This document shows positions 62,739 through 64,000 of a DNA stretch of 64,000 bases, piece by piece (position 1 is the stretch's first letter; every line of letters starts with the position of its first letter). The DNA is from Bradyrhizobium genosp. L (GTDB lineage Bacteria > Pseudomonadota > Alphaproteobacteria > Rhizobiales > Xanthobacteraceae): the NCBI RefSeq assembly GCF_015624485.1, contig NZ_CP061378.1:5146001-5210000 (forward strand). Direction: 5' to 3'. Below the pieces are notes generated by a model that saw only the letters and a program-made list of their open reading frames with translations, did no database searches and was not told the DNA's origin. A program made the translations under genes and the position numbers.

Positions 62739-63479
62739 ATGACTGATACGGCGCAGATCCTGTTTTTGTTGGTGGGCCGCGGCGGATCGAAGGGCGTGCC
62801 GCGCAAGAATCTGCGCGAGATCGGCGGCCTCAGCCTGATCGGCTACAAGGTCCGATCGGCGCTCAAGTCGCGCTACTGCTCCCGCCTGATCGTCTCCAGC
62901 GACAGCGCGGAGATCCGCGACGAGGCCAAGCGCCATGGCGCCGAAATGCTGTTCGAGCGGCCGGCCGAGCTTGCCACCGACACCGCCTCCTCCAACGACG
63001 TGGTGCTGCACGCGATGGACTGGATCGAGCAGCATGAAGGCCGCCACTACGACGCGATCATGCTGCTGGAACCGTCGTCGCCATTCGCGCGGCCGGAGCA
63101 TTTCGACGAGGCGGTCGAGCTGTTTGTGGCGCGCCAGGCCAGCCTCGTGGTCGGCATGCGCGAGACCGAGGTGGCCTCGGTGTTCGTCGGCACGCTCGGC
63201 GAGGACGGCTCGATCGGCGGCATCGTCGAGAAGATGCTGAAGACGCCGGCGCAACGCCGCCAGGACCAGGCGCCGGAGGTGACGATGAACGGTGCGCTCT
63301 ATCTGGTCGGCTGGGACGCCATGCGCAGGCATCGCAAGATCTACGCCGACCCGGCCGCAAGCTACGGGATCATGATGGACCGCCTGCACTCGATCGAGAT
63401 CGAAAGCGCGGCCGACCTCGCCTATGCGTCCTACGTCATCGAGCATGGCATGCTCGACGCCTCGCCCTGGCGGACGTGA
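62739..63479 (+). CDS. neuA: CMP-nonulosonic acid synthetase (acylneuraminate cytidylyltransferase)
   Basis: The 246-residue enzyme has the NeuA signature LVGRGGSKGVPRKNLREIGG at the N terminus, RLIVSSDSAEI, LLEPSSPFARPEHFDEAV and TMNGALYLVGWDAM. It activates the free nonulosonic acid with CTP. ATG 62739, just after GAGG, is preferred; ATG 62709, 30 bases upstream, has no ribosome-binding site. It is the first gene of a rightward pair with neuC and diverges from neuB across 181 bp. Confidence 0.9.
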   Translation: MTDTAQILFLLVGRGGSKGVPRKNLREIGGLSLIGYKVRSALKSRYCSRLIVSSDSAEIRDEAKRHGAEMLFERPAELATDTASSNDVVLHAMDWIEQHEGRHYDAIMLLEPSSPFARPEHFDEAVELFVARQASLVVGMRETEVASVFVGTLGEDGSIGGIVEKMLKTPAQRRQDQAPEVTMNGALYLVGWDAMRRHRKIYADPAASYGIMMDRLHSIEIESAADLAYASYVIEHGMLDASPWRT

Positions 63480-63481
63480 CC

Positions 63482-64000
63482 ATGACCGCCGCGCCCCGCC
63501 ACATCGCCGTCGTCACGGGATCGCGGGCCGATTACGGATTGCTGCGGGGCATTTTGGCGCGGCTGAAGGCCGCCGACGACGTGACGCTCAGCGTGATCGC
63601 CTGCGGCATGCATCTGGTGCAGCGATTCGGCGAGACCTGGCGCGCCATCGAGGCCGACGGCTTTCCGCTCGCAGCGAAGATCGACCTCGCGCTCGCCGAC
63701 GATCGCGCCGAGACGGTGGCGCGTGGCACCGGGATCGGCATGTCAGGCTTTGCCGACACGCTCGCCAGGCTGAAGCCCGATCTCCTCGTCGTGCTCGGCG
63801 ACCGCTATGAGATTTTGGCCGCTGCAACCGCGGCGCTGCTGCTCAACATCCCAATCGCGCATATCCATGGCGGCGAAGTCACCTCAGGTGCGTTCGATGA
63901 CGCGATCCGCCATGCCATCACCAAGATGGCCTGCCTGCATTTCGTCGCGGCTGAGCCGTACCGGCGCCGGGTCATCCAGATGGGCGAGAATCCCGATTTC
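63482..64000 (+). CDS. neuC: UDP/GDP-sugar 2-epimerase, hydrolysing (NeuC/LegG, partial)
   Basis: The frame starts two bases after the neuA stop and runs off the window; 173 residues are visible. VVTGSRADYGLLRGIL is the NeuC/LegG opening motif, followed by GMHLVQRFGETW, GDRYEILAAATAALLLNIPIAHIHGGEVTSG and HFVAAEPYRRRV. This hydrolysing epimerase turns a nucleotide 2-acetamido sugar into the free manno-configured hexose used by NeuB. Next to ptmE it is likely LegG, acting on a GDP- or UDP-diamino sugar. Confidence 0.9.
   Translation, partial: MTAAPRHIAVVTGSRADYGLLRGILARLKAADDVTLSVIACGMHLVQRFGETWRAIEADGFPLAAKIDLALADDRAETVARGTGIGMSGFADTLARLKPDLLVVLGDRYEILAAATAALLLNIPIAHIHGGEVTSGAFDDAIRHAITKMACLHFVAAEPYRRRVIQMGENPDF

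Overview
The window looks like a chromosomal segment of a Bradyrhizobium-type alphaproteobacterium (Hyphomicrobiales). This rests on the high GC content, the long antisense open frames that accompany most genes, the many branched-chain-amino-acid-type (Liv) ABC transporters, small secreted proteins of rhizobial type, and several families of palindromic intergenic repeats that I associate with Bradyrhizobium. I found no tRNA or rRNA gene, CRISPR array, transposase or symbiosis gene. The assignment is inferred from sequence character, not from a database search.

Layout. 1-7.1 kb holds LPS-core and envelope genes: hldE (cut by the window edge), hldD, a heptosyltransferase, an LpcC-like glycosyltransferase, galE and an MsbA-like exporter. 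7.1-13.2 kb is mixed: an M19 dipeptidase, an FAA hydrolase, two tiny secreted proteins, an SPW-repeat membrane protein, malic enzyme and an LpxO-like lipid A hydroxylase. 13.5-17.3 kb is a compact catabolic-looking unit of binding protein, KstD-like flavoprotein and IclR regulator. 17.5-29.5 kb contains the methionine/SAM cycle (ahcY, metK, a core-MetE) with an HTH-methyltransferase fusion just upstream of metK, a secreted TPR-caspase-like protein, and a complete Liv transporter whose last gene is the core-MetE. 29.8-35 kb carries a small lipoprotein, purU, hemD, the GDP-fucose genes gmd and fcl, and a Crp/Fnr regulator.

35.3-47 kb is a second Liv transporter combined with a large acyl-CoA synthetase. 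Between its binding-protein gene and its last ATPase gene lies an opposite-strand gene for an HAF/FG-GAP repeat protein. A PaaK-like ligase follows, separated from the transporter by an AGE-family isomerase gene on the opposite strand. 47-64 kb is a surface-polysaccharide island: gmhB, a GT4 glycosyltransferase, a WbpB/WbpD/WbpE set for a 2,3-diamino-uronic acid, a GT-C membrane glycosyltransferase, a class III aminotransferase, and then a tightly packed nonulosonic-acid cluster.

That last cluster is the strongest candidate for a system worth study. Reading from the divergent promoter region near 62.6 kb, neuB-neuD-ptmE-ptmA-wbuX-wbuY-wbuZ-acetyltransferase run leftwards, and neuA-neuC run rightwards off the window. 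The gene set predicts a CMP-activated legionaminic-type sugar made by a GDP-sugar route and possibly carrying an acetamidino group. An alternative target for the amidination enzymes is the diamino-uronic acid made by the nearby WbpBDE set. The window ends before the missing dehydratase and aminotransferase would be expected.
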